Made by a program: the position numbers and the translations under genes
The notes under the pieces: model-generated
Databases searched by the model: none
Told to the model about the DNA's origin: nothing
Seen by the model: the letters and a program-made list of their open reading frames with translations, nothing else
Assembly (NCBI GenBank): GCA_000597885.1
Contig: CP004371.1
Location: 1-64,000 of the forward strand
From: Flammeovirgaceae bacterium 311
Lineage (GTDB): Bacteria > Bacteroidota > Bacteroidia > Cytophagales > Cyclobacteriaceae
Direction: 5' to 3'
Length of the DNA stretch: 64,000 nucleotides
Shown: in pieces, positions 1-12,000 of the stretch
Layout: each line of letters begins with the position of its first letter
Position numbering within the stretch: the first letter of the stretch is position 1

Positions 1-3000
1 AGTCCTCTGCAGGAAGGCCTGCTGTTTCATGGGCTCTATGAGCAGGGGGTAACCGCCTATGTAGAGCAAATGAGCTGCCGCTTCTCGGGGCTTGCACTCG
101 ATCGCTTTGAAACCAGCTGGAAATACCTGCTCCGCAACCACAGCATTTTAAGAAGCTCCTTCCACTATGAGGAGCTGAACGTACCCGTACAGTGTGTACA
201 TGAGCAGGTAGCGCTTCCGTTCCACGTACTGGACTATAGGAACCTGGCAGCGGAAGAGCAGGAGCAGGCCTTAGCCCGCTTTATGGAAGCCGACAAGCAG
301 GAAGGCTTTGATTTTGCACATGCGCCTTTGCTTAGGTTAACGCTGATCCGTCTGGCTGGAGAAGAGGTATACCAGATGGTGTGGACTTATCACCACTTAT
401 TGCTGGATGGATGGTCCCTGCCGATCCTGCTACAGGAGCTGCTTAGCACCTACGAAACCCTGCAACAAGAGCGGGAGCTGCCTCAGCAGGACGAAGACCG
501 TTACGAAGACTTTATCCGCTACCTGCAGAAAAAGGATCCGCTGGTGGCAGAAGGGTTCTGGAAAGGCTATATGCAGGGCGTAGAAGAAGCTACACTTCTT
601 CCGTTTGTAGACAATTCCCAGGATCGCAATAAAGGCGGTAAAGCGTTTGGCGAAGAGAAGTGGGTGCTGGAGGATGCCCTGCAGGAGTCGCTGCAGAAGT
701 ACAGCCAGACACAGCGCCTAACGGTGAATACCCTGGTGCAGGGTGTTTGGTCCTACCTATTATACCGCTACACCGGGCAGCAAAACCCTGTGTACGGCGT
801 AACGGTAGCCGGGCGACCTACAGATCTGCCTGCTGCAGAATCAAGAATAGGACTTTATATCAACACCCTCCCCCTCTATGCAGCCATAGCAGAAGAGCAA
901 GGGGCAGCCGAGTGGCTGGCCAGCCTGCAGGAAAGACACAGCAAAGCCAGGGAGCATGCGTATACGCCGCTATCCTCCATTCAAAACTGGCTGGGCGTAA
1001 AAGGAGACCTCTTCGATACCCTGCTGGTATTTGAAAATTATCCGGTGGGCGAGGTGTTCTCCAAAGACTGGGGATTAAAAGTAGACGGTCTCCTGATGGA
1101 AGAGCAGACCAATTATCCGCTCTCGATTACAGTACAAACAGGTAAAAAGCTTTCCGTAGAGTTTGCTTATAATGCCCATTTGCTGAGCCAGGAAACTGTT
1201 GCGCGTATCAAGTCGCACTTTGCACAGGTGCTGGAGCAGATCATCAGCCAGCCCCATATAAAACTCTCTGAAATAGAACTTCTAACAGCACCTGAGCAAA
1301 CTCAATTGCTGAAAGAGTTTAACAATACCACCAGACTATTCCCACAGGATAAAACACTGTTGGATATTTTTGAAGAACAGGTAGCCCGTACACCAGATGC
1401 GGCAGCGCTAGAGTTTGAGGGGCAGCAGCTTAGCTACCGTGATTTTGACAAGAGAGCAAACCAGCTCGCCCATTACCTGCGGACAAAAGGAGTGGGTGAA
1501 GAAACGCTGGTGCCAATCTGTATTGATAGGTCCATCGACATGATGGTTGGCTTATTTGGTATCATGAAAGCGGGGGGTGCTTATGTTCCCATTGATCCAG
1601 AATATCCCATGGAGAGGATTGCCTGGATGCTTGAAGATACAGCTGCTAAAATAGCCATATGTGGCTCTGCCCAGGCCTCCTTGCTGGCTGTTAAAGAAGG
1701 TATGGAACTGGTGGAAATCGATAAGGACTGGGAGCTGATTGCAGAGAGATCTCTATCTAAACCAGCTACTAAGCTGCAGCCTACAAATCTGGCTTATGTG
1801 ATCTACACCTCAGGCACTACCGGTAAACCAAAAGGGGTGCTGGTAGAACATAGAGGTGTTGTGAACCTGATCCATCACATCAATAATAGTTATGGTATTC
1901 AGCCTGACGAAAGAATACTCCAGACTTCCAATTATACTTTTGATGCCTCTGTAGAACAGATGTTCTTTGCACTTAGCAACGGTGCATGTCTGGTATTGAT
2001 CTCCAAAGAGGTGCTATTGGATGCTGAAAGCCTGGAACGCATTTTAAAAGAGGAGCAGATCACTTCCCTTGATTCAACACCAAGTTTACTGCAGAATATT
2101 ACACCGGGAAGCTACGGGAATCTTAAAAGGGTTATTCCTGGCGGAGAAGCCTGCGGAGTTAACCTGGCCCGGGAATGGGGTGCTTATGTAAAAGTGTACA
2201 ATGAGTATGGGCCTACAGAAACTTCTATTACTTCGGTAACATTTGAATACAAACAGGGCGTAACACTTGAAAAATCGCTGCCTATTGGTAAGCCGGTTGC
2301 CAATACTACGGCTTATGTCCTGGATAAGAGGGGAAGGTTACAACCACAGGGCATCACAGGCGAACTGTACATTGGTGGTGTTCAGGTAACCCGTGGTTAT
2401 CTGAATCGTCCGGCGCTTACCGCTGAACGATTTATGCCGGATCCCTTTAGCCAGGAGCCCGGAGCCAGAATGTACCGGACCGGTGACCTGGTAAAGTGGC
2501 TGCCTGACGGTAACCTGGAGTTCCTGGGAAGAACTGACGACCAGGTGAAGATCCGGGGTTACAGAATTGAGCTGGGCGAGGTTCAAAGTGCTTTAAGCAA
2601 GTGCCAGGGCGTAAAGCAAGCTGTGGTTCTGGTGAAAGACAATGCTAAGGCCGGTAAGAGAATGGTTGCCTATATTTTGGCAGAAGGGGAATTTAATAGG
2701 GAATCTATTAAAACCCAGTTGTTGTCGAGCCTGCCTGAATACATGGTTCCGGCTATTCTGGTAGAAGTAGAAGAGATCCCGGTAACAGCCAATGGTAAGG
2801 TAGACAAGAAAGCCCTGCCGGATGTAGATGCATCAGAAGAGCTATCTGCTCTTTATGCTGCCCCCAGAACTGAAACAGAAGAGGCACTGGCCCAAATCTG
2901 GCAGGAGTTGTTGGGCGTAGCGCGGGTAGGTATCAACGATAACTTCTTTGACCTGGGGGGCGATTCCATCATTACGATTCAGCTGGTAAGCAGGGCCCGA

Positions 3001-6000
3001 AGGGGAGGATTTAACTTACAGCCCCGCGATGTATTCGAACACCAGACCATAGCCGGGCTGGCCAAAGTAGTACAGCAGGAAGCAGCCATAGAGGCAGAGC
3101 AAGAGGAGCTGACAGGGGCGGCAGGATTACTGCCTATCCAGCAGCACTTCTTTGAGCAGGATCTCCAGGAACCTTGGCACTTTAACCAGTCTCTGTTGCT
3201 GGAGGTAAGCAAAGAACTTTCTGCTGAAGTTCTCGATGAGGCTGTGCAGGCGGTGATAGCCCGCCATGATGCCTTACGTTTCCGCTACTCACTGGAGGAG
3301 GGGCGCTGGCAGCAGCAGTACGGAACCCACGCAGTCTCACTGCAGATCGAAGATCTTAGCGCAGTGCCTGCCCGGGAGTTCTCAGCGCAGGTAGAAAGGG
3401 CCAGCAGCGCCTATCAGCAGCGCCTGGATCTGGAGAAAGGCATACTAATACAGGTGGTACTCCTGAAAACACCTGAAACGGAAAAAGCCAACCGCCTGCT
3501 GCTGGTGATTCACCACCTGGCAGTAGATGGTGTGAGCTGGAGAATTCTTCTGGAAGACCTGGAGCAGAGCGTCGATGGACTTTTAAGGGGTAAAAAAGTA
3601 GCGCTGGGTATAAAGAGCAGCTCGTACCGTCAGTGGCATGAAACTTTGCAGCAGTACGCCCAGACGAAAGCCATTCGCCAGCAGGACTACTGGCAGAAAG
3701 TGACCGCAGCAGACTTCAACCTCCCGGTAGATATACAGGGAGCAGAAGCCTCTGAGGCGCGCGATCAGCAGACCTATACCCTGGTGTTGGATGCCTCGCT
3801 CACTCAGGCGCTGCTTACAGAGGTGAATGGGGCCTATCATACCCAGATCAATGACCTGCTGCTGGCAGCCCTGGCGAAAACGCTTGGTAGCTGGAGCAAA
3901 CAGCAGGAGATAGTCATTGGCCTGGAGGGTCATGGCCGCGAAGATATTTCAGCAGCCATGGACCTTAGCCGTACTGTAGGCTGGTTTACTAACCTATACC
4001 CGGTATTACTATCCCTGAAAGGGACGGAAGCGGAATCGGATGTGATCCAGTCGGTGAAAGAGCAGCTGCGGCAGGTGCCCGACAAAGGCATGGGCTGGGG
4101 AGCGCTGCGCTACCTGCATCCGGCGGAAGAGGTGCGAAACAGCCTCTCTCACAGCGATCCTTTCCAGGTAATCTTCAATTACCTGGGTCAGCTGGACAAT
4201 GCCCTGAAAGCAAGCAAGTGGTTTGCCGGTGCCGGAGAACCTTCCGGTGACCAGGTGAGCCCCCGCACAAAAGCTGGGAGCAAACTGGAGGTGAATGGCA
4301 GCATCAGCAACGGAACTCTCAGCCTGGTTTGGCGCTATTCTGTTAAAGAATATACCTCCGGCACTATCGAGGCGCTGGCAGAACAGTACCGTCAAACCCT
4401 GACATCCCTGATTCACCACTGTCAGGAAAAGCAGCAGCCTCAGCGTACTCCATCTGACTATGGTTTAAATGCTAAAGTAGGCTATAAGGAGCTGGAAGAG
4501 TTTCTGGCCCTTGAGCAAAACGGCAAACCGCTTGGCGAGCAGGTAAGAGGTGTGTACGGACTTAGTCCGCTGCAGGAAGGCCTGCTATTCCACAGTCTCT
4601 ACGACCGCGAATCTGCTGCCTACATTGAGCAGCTCACCTGCAAACTTAAAGGGCTGAAGCTAGAACCATTCCGGGCAAGCTGGGAATATCTGCTCAAGCG
4701 GCACAGCATCCTGAGAAGCTCTTTCCACCAGGAACTGAGCGTACCGGTGCAGTGTGTTCACCTGGCAGTGGAGCTCCCTTTTGAGGTGTTGGATTACAGC
4801 CACCTTACAGAAGAAGAGCAAAAAGAGCACGTGGCTGTCTTTATCGAGGCAGACAGTAAAAGAGGTTTTGATTTTAATAAGGCCCCGTTATTGCGGCTTA
4901 GTCTTATCAAGCTATCGGAAGAGGTGTACCAGATGATCTGGACGCACCATCACCTGCTTGTGGATGGCTGGTCAATGCCGGTGCTGATGCAGGAGCTGCT
5001 AAGCACCTACGAAGCTTTAAGCAAAGGAGCAGCGCCGCTACAGCTGGAAGAGGACAGATTTGAGGACTTCATCGAGTACCTTCAGAAAAAAGATCCTTAC
5101 CAGGCAGAAGCCTTCTGGAAAGAGTACTTATCGGATGTAGAAGAGCCAACGCTGCTGCCATTTGTAGACAGTAAGCAGGGCAGAACCAAAGGTGGTGCTC
5201 AATACCGCCATCTTAACCTGCAGGTTGATGCTACTCATCAGGAAAAGCTGCAGCAGTTTTGCCAGGCCAATAGGTTGACGGTTAATACGCTGGTTCAGGG
5301 GGTTTGGTCCTACCTGCTGGCTTCCTATAGCGGGCAGGAGCATGCAGTATTTGGTGTGACGGTAGCGGGTCGTCCCGCAGAACTGGCAGAAGCCGAAACG
5401 CGTGTTGGCCTTTACATCAACACCCTTCCCTTCCATGCCCATATTGCTGGAGAAGACTCAGTGAAAGACTGGCTCTTCAAGTTGCAGGAGGGACACAGCC
5501 AGGCCAGGGAACATTCCCATACGGCCCTCACCTCTATTCAGCAGTGGCTGGAGGTGAAAGGCGACCTGTTCGATACCCTGCTGGTGTTTGAGAACTATCC
5601 TATGGGAGAGGTATTCTCCCAAAGCTGGAGCCTCCAGGTAGAGGAGCTTCAGATGGATGAACATACCAACTACCCACTATCAATCATCGCCAAGGGAGCA
5701 GGTCAGCTCAGCATCGAGTTCAGCTACAATGCAGCCCTGCTTTCCGGGGAACGGGTGGAGCAGATTAGGACACACTTTGCAGCCGTGCTGGGGCAGATCA
5801 TCTCACAACCCCATGTGACAGTTTCTCAACTGGAGCTGGTAACAGAACAGGAGAAAGAGCAGCTGATAAAAGACTTCAACGATACAGCTGCAGCCTATCC
5901 ACAGGAAGAGACACTTGTTTCGCTGTTTACCGCACAGGCAGCAGGCACACCAGATGCAGTAGCAGTAGTAGATGTAGCAGCCTTCCTGACTTACCAGCAG

Positions 6001-9000
6001 CTGGATAGGCGCAGCAACCAGTTAGCCCACTACCTTATCAGCAAGGGAGTAACAGCAGAAACCCTGGTGCCCCTGTGCCTGGAGCGTAGCCTGGACTTAG
6101 TAGTAGGCCAGCTGGGGGTGCTCAAAGCAGGGGCAGCCTATGTACCCATAGATCCTTCTTACCCACAGCAAAGGATCCAGTACATGCTCGAAGACACAGC
6201 AGCCCAACTCGTGCTAAGCAGCAGTGCTTATGGGGAGCTGCTGGGAGAAAGAGCAGAAGCCATTCTTTTAGACAAGCAGTGGGAAGAGATCAGCAAAGAA
6301 TCTGCAGCTAGACCAGCTGTAGCTCTTGATCCCTCTAAGCTTGCCTATGTGATCTACACCTCGGGTTCTACGGGTAAGCCAAAAGGAGTGCTGGTGGAGC
6401 ACCGTGGGGTGGTGAACCTATGCTCCTGGCATATCGGAGAATACAGCCTTAGTGGCTCATCCCGATCCACTATGATGGCAGGAGTAGGCTTTGATGCCTC
6501 TGTGTGGGAAGTATGGCCGGTGCTGCTTTCAGGAGCGGGTCTTTATGTAGTAGAAGATGAGCAGCGCCTGCAGGCAGAGGAGCTTTTAGACTTCTACCAG
6601 AGCAAAGCCATCACCCACAGCTTTGTACCCACTGCCCTTGTAGAGGGGCTGCTCAAGCTGGAGCAGCCAAAGGAGCTGAAACTACAGTGGGTACTCACAG
6701 GCGGAGACCAGCTGCGGGAGGTATCCACTGCACATCTTCCCTGGAAGCTGGTCAACCACTACGGACCAACAGAGAACACAGTAGTAGCATCAGCTTATAC
6801 CCTGAAAGCTACAGAAGAGGGCTTACCACCTATAGGCAAGCCCATCAGCAACACCAGGGCCTATGTGCTGGACAAGCAGGGCAGGCTGGTGCCAGAAGGT
6901 GTAGCCGGGGAGCTGTGCATAGGAGGCGTGCAGGTAGCAAGAGGGTACCTGAACCTGCCAGAGCTGACAGGGGAGAGGTTCGTAAGAGATCCATTCCTTT
7001 CTGATGAAGAATCCAGGATGTACAGAACAGGCGACCTGGTAAGGTGGAGCAGGGAAGGCAACCTGGAGTACCTGGGCAGGATAGATGATCAGGTGAAGAT
7101 CAGGGGCTACAGGATAGAGCTGGGTGAGGTAGAGAGCGTGCTAAGCCAGTGCAGCGGTATCAAGCAGGCAGTGGTGCTGGCAAAGCAGGATGCAGCAGGA
7201 CACAAGCGCCTGGTAGGCTATGCGGTGGCAGCAGGATCATCAGCCATAGATAAGGCAGCCGTTACAGAAGAGATGAAACAAAGGCTGCCAGAATATATGG
7301 TGCCCTCCCTTCTTGTAGAGGTAGAGGAGATCCCTCTCACTGCCAATGGCAAGGTAGACAGAAAGGCCCTGCTGCAGCTAGACACTTCAGAAGCACTTAC
7401 CTCAACCTATGTAGCGCCAGGAACAGCAACAGAAGAGGCGCTTGCCCGGATATGGCAGGAGCTGCTGGGGGTAGAAAAGGTAGGGGTGGAAGATAACTTC
7501 TTTGAGCTGGGAGGAGACTCCATCATCACCATACAGCTTGTGAGCAGGGCCAGAAGAGCAGGATTCTCTTTCCAGCCCCGCGATGTATTCGAGCACCAGA
7601 CCATTGCCTCACTGGCAGGGGTAGTAGCTAAAGAAGCAGCCATAGTAGCAGAACAGGGAGCGCTAACAGGGGAGGCAGGCTTACTGCCCATCCAGCAGTG
7701 GTTCTTTGAGCAGGACTATGCAGAGCCCAACCACTTTAATCAGTCTCTCCTGCTCAAGGTAAGCAAGGTGTTAACTGAAGAAGCACTGGATAGAGCAGTG
7801 AAAGCCCTGGTGGCCCGTCATGATGCGCTTCGTTTCACTTACAGCAAAGAAGCAGGCGCATGGCAGCAGGCATATGGAGCAAAAGAAGGAGCACTGATCG
7901 TAGAAGATCTTTCTGCTGTTAAAGCGCAGGAGCTCAGCAGCAGGATAGAAGAGCGTTGCGAGGAGTACCAGCAGCGCCTGGACCTGGAGCAGGGAGAGCT
8001 CTACAGGATGGTGCTGCTGAAAACACCACAGCAGCAGGAGGCAAACAGATTATTCCTGGTGATCCACCACATAGCCGTAGACGGGGTAAGCTGGAGGATC
8101 CTGCTGGAAGAGCTGGAGCAGAGCCTGCAGGCCATCAGCCAGAACAAAGCAGTAGCACTGGGCGCAAAGAGCAGCTCCTACCGCCAATGGCAGGGGGCTC
8201 TGCAGGAGTATGCTAAGACGAAAGCCATACGGCAGCAGGACTACTGGCAGAAAGTAGCTAAAGCTAATTTTACCCTGCCGGTTGATCAGCAGGGAGAAGC
8301 CACTTCTTTGCTGGCCGATCAGCAAAGCGTTACAGTTTCTTTAAGCAGTTTGCTTACCCAGGCCCTGCTAACAGAGGTGAATGGGGCATATAACACGCAG
8401 ATCAATGATATCTTACTGGCAGCCCTTGCCCGCACCCTTGGCAACTGGAGCAGCCAGCAGCAGGTGGTGATCGGGCTGGAGGGCCATGGCAGGGAAGATA
8501 TCACTTCGAAGCTGGACATCAGCCGGACCCTTGGCTGGTTCACCATTATGTACCCGGTGCTGCTGTCGATAGAAGCGGCCGAAGAGGCATCAGATGTGAT
8601 CCAGACGGTGAAGGAGCAGATGCGGCAGGTGCCTGATAAAGGACTGGGATACGGAGCGCTGCGCTACCTGCACCCTGATGCAGAAGTGCGCAATAGCCTG
8701 AAGCAGGCATCATTTGAGGTAATGTTCAATTACCTGGGGCAGCTGGACAATGCGTTGAACAGCAGCAGCTGGTTTGCTGGGGCAGGAGAGCCTTCCGGTA
8801 ATGATGTTAGCCCGGCAAACCGCATTGGCGGTAAGCTGGGAGTTAACGGAAGTATTTCTGCTGGTCAGCTAAGCCTTAGCTGGAGCTACTCAAGCAAACA
8901 GTATAGCAGGGAAACCATAGAGACGCTGGCAGCAAAATATGTCCATACATTAACAGAACTGATCAACCATTGCCTGCAAAGCACAGGCACCCATAAAACT

Positions 9001-12000
9001 CCAACTGACTATGGATTGGGTGGCAAAGTAGGCTATAAAGAACTGGAGCAGTTCATGCAGAAGGCCTACGGTGAAAAACCGATAGGGGAGCAGATCAGTA
9101 CGCTTTATGGCTTAAGTCCGCTGCAGGAAGGTCTCCTGTTCCATGGCCTGTACGATAAAAAGTCGCAGGCGTATGTGGAGCAGATGAGTTGCCAGATTAC
9201 AGGGTTGGAGGTAGCGCCATTCAGGGCCAGCTGGGAGTATTTAGTGCAGAAGCACAGCATTCTCAGAAGCTCCTTCCACCAGGATCTGGGCGTACCTGTA
9301 CAATGCGTGCATACTGCAGTAGCACTGCCTTTTGAAGTATTGGATTACAGACACCTGCCTGAAGAGCAGCAGCATACGGCAGTGAATGTCTTCAAAGAAG
9401 CCGACAAGCGCGAAGGCTTTAACTTCAGCAAAGCGCCGCTGCTAAGGCTTACCCTTATCAGGCTTACAGAAGATGCCTGGCAGATGATATGGACGCACCA
9501 CCACCTCTTGCTGGATGGCTGGTCGATGCCGATACTCATGCAGGAGCTGCTAAGTACTTACGACGCCCTTACTTCCGGAACTGCGCCTTTGCAAGTGGAG
9601 GAAGATCGTTACGAAGACTTTATCCGCTACCTGCAGAAAAAGGATCCACTGGAGGCAGAAGTGTTCTGGAAAGGCTATCTGCAGGGGGTAGAAGAGCCAA
9701 CATTGCTGCCGTTTGTAAACAACAAGCAGGACAGAACCAAAGGCGGAGATGAATACCGGAAAGAGAAGTTACTGCTGGAGGAAACGATGAATACTGCCCT
9801 CCAGGAATACTGCCAGGCAAACCGCCTGACCCTGAATACACTCATGCAAGGGGTATGGGCTTATCTGCTTTCCAGCTATACAGGTCAGCAGGATCCTGTT
9901 TATGGTGTAACTGTAGCAGGCAGGCCCACAGAGCTCAGTGGCTCTGAAACAAGGGTTGGCTTGTACATCAATTCACTGCCACTGCGCACAACCATCAGCG
10001 GAGATAGCTATGTGAAAGACTGGCTGAGTAAGCTGCAGGAGGGGCATACCCATGGCCGCGAGCATGCCCATACACAACTATCCTCTATGCAGCACTGGCT
10101 GGGAATCAAGGGTGATATGTTTGATACCCTGATGGTATTCGAGAATTACCCGGTAGGAGAGGTCTTCTCCAAAAACCAGGGGCTGCAGGTAGATAGCCTG
10201 GAAATGGATGAACATACCAATTACCCATTATCAGTAATGGTGCAAAGCGGAAGCCAGCTGTCTGTTGAATTTGGTTACAATGCCAGCCTGCTGAGCGAGG
10301 ATACAGTGAAAAATGTTAAAGCTCATTTTGCATGGGTATTGGAGCAGATCATTAACAGGCAGGACCTGAAGCTGGATGAGCTGGAGTTAGTTACTGAACA
10401 GGAGCGCCTGCAGCTAATCCATGAATTCAATCAAACGGCTGTTTCTTATCCAAAAGACAAAACACTGGTGCAACTGTTCGAAGAACAGGTTACCAGAACG
10501 CCGGATGCAGTAGCTGCGATATTCCAGGGAGAAACGCTTACCTATAGGGAGCTCGACAGTCGGGCAAACCAGCTGGCAGCATACCTCCGCAAAAAAGGGG
10601 TGAAGGAAGAAAGCCTGGTACCCCTGTGCCTGGATCGTTCACTCGATATGCTGGTAGGCCTCTGGGGTATCCTGAAAGCAGGAGGTGCATATGTTCCCGT
10701 AGATCCTTCTTATCCGCAGGATAGGATCAACTTTATGCTGGAAGATACCAATGCACAGCTTGTAGTGGGCAGCAGAGCTACCTCCGGCTTGTTAGAGGAT
10801 GAAAAGCGGGAACTAGTGTTAGTGGATGCTGACAGACGCCGGATTGCATTGGAGCCTACTGTGAAGCCTGAAACCGGGTTGCGCCCATCGAACCTGGCGT
10901 ACCTGATCTATACCTCGGGCTCTACAGGCCGTCCAAAAGGGGTGCTGGTAGAGCATGGGGGTGTGGTAAACCTTGCCTTAAGCCAGGCAGATGCCCTCCG
11001 CCTGAAAGCGGGTGACAGAACCCTGCAATTTGCTTCTATCGGTTTTGATGCTTCCTGCTACGAAATATTCAATACTCTCATGAGCGGAGGCTGCCTTGTG
11101 ATGCCTACCCGTGAAGATGTACTATCGGTAGAGAGCATCAGCAGGCTTATTAAGCAAAATGATGTTACGGTAGTGGTGTTGCCACCTTCTTATCAGCATG
11201 TGATCAGGGAGGAGCTTAGTTCCCTGAAACTGATAGTTTCAGCAGGAGAAGCCCTTAACGTAGAATTGGCAGAACAGATACAGGCCAAAGGCATACGCCT
11301 GATAAATGCTTACGGACCAACAGAAAATACAGTATGTGTAAGCTTGTCGGACAAGCCGCTGCTGAAAAACGGAACCGTTACAATTGGCAAGCCTATCCAC
11401 AATGTGAAAACCTATGTACTCGACAAAGCAGGCAAGCTGTTGCCAAGCGGTGTTCCGGGAGAGTTGGTGGTAGGCGGCATTCAGGTGGCCAGAGGCTACC
11501 TGAACCGGCCCAAGCTAACATCAGAAAAGTTTGTGTCTGATCCATTTACACAGGAGCATGGTGCCAGGATGTACAAAACAGGTGACCTGGTAAGATGGCT
11601 ACCGGATGGAAACCTAGAGTACCTGGGTCGTATTGACGACCAGGTAAAAATCAGGGGCTACCGCATTGAATTGGGTGAAGTAGAAAATGTTCTGCAGCAA
11701 TGTGCAGGTGTTAAGCAGGCCGTGGTACTGGCGAAAGCAGATTCGACAGGCAGCAAACGTCTGGTGGGCTATGTAGTGGCAGAGGGCAACAATGACAAAG
11801 ATGTGATCCTGCAACAAATGAAGGCTAAGCTACCTGATTACATGCTACCATCGGTATTGGTGGAGCTGCAGGAGCTGCCTTTGACAACCAACGGTAAGGT
11901 AGATAAGAAAGCCCTGCCGGAGATAGAAGCTGCCGGAATGCGTACAGCCGCTTATGTAGCACCCTGCACGAAAACGGAAGAAAAGCTGGTGGCAATCTGG

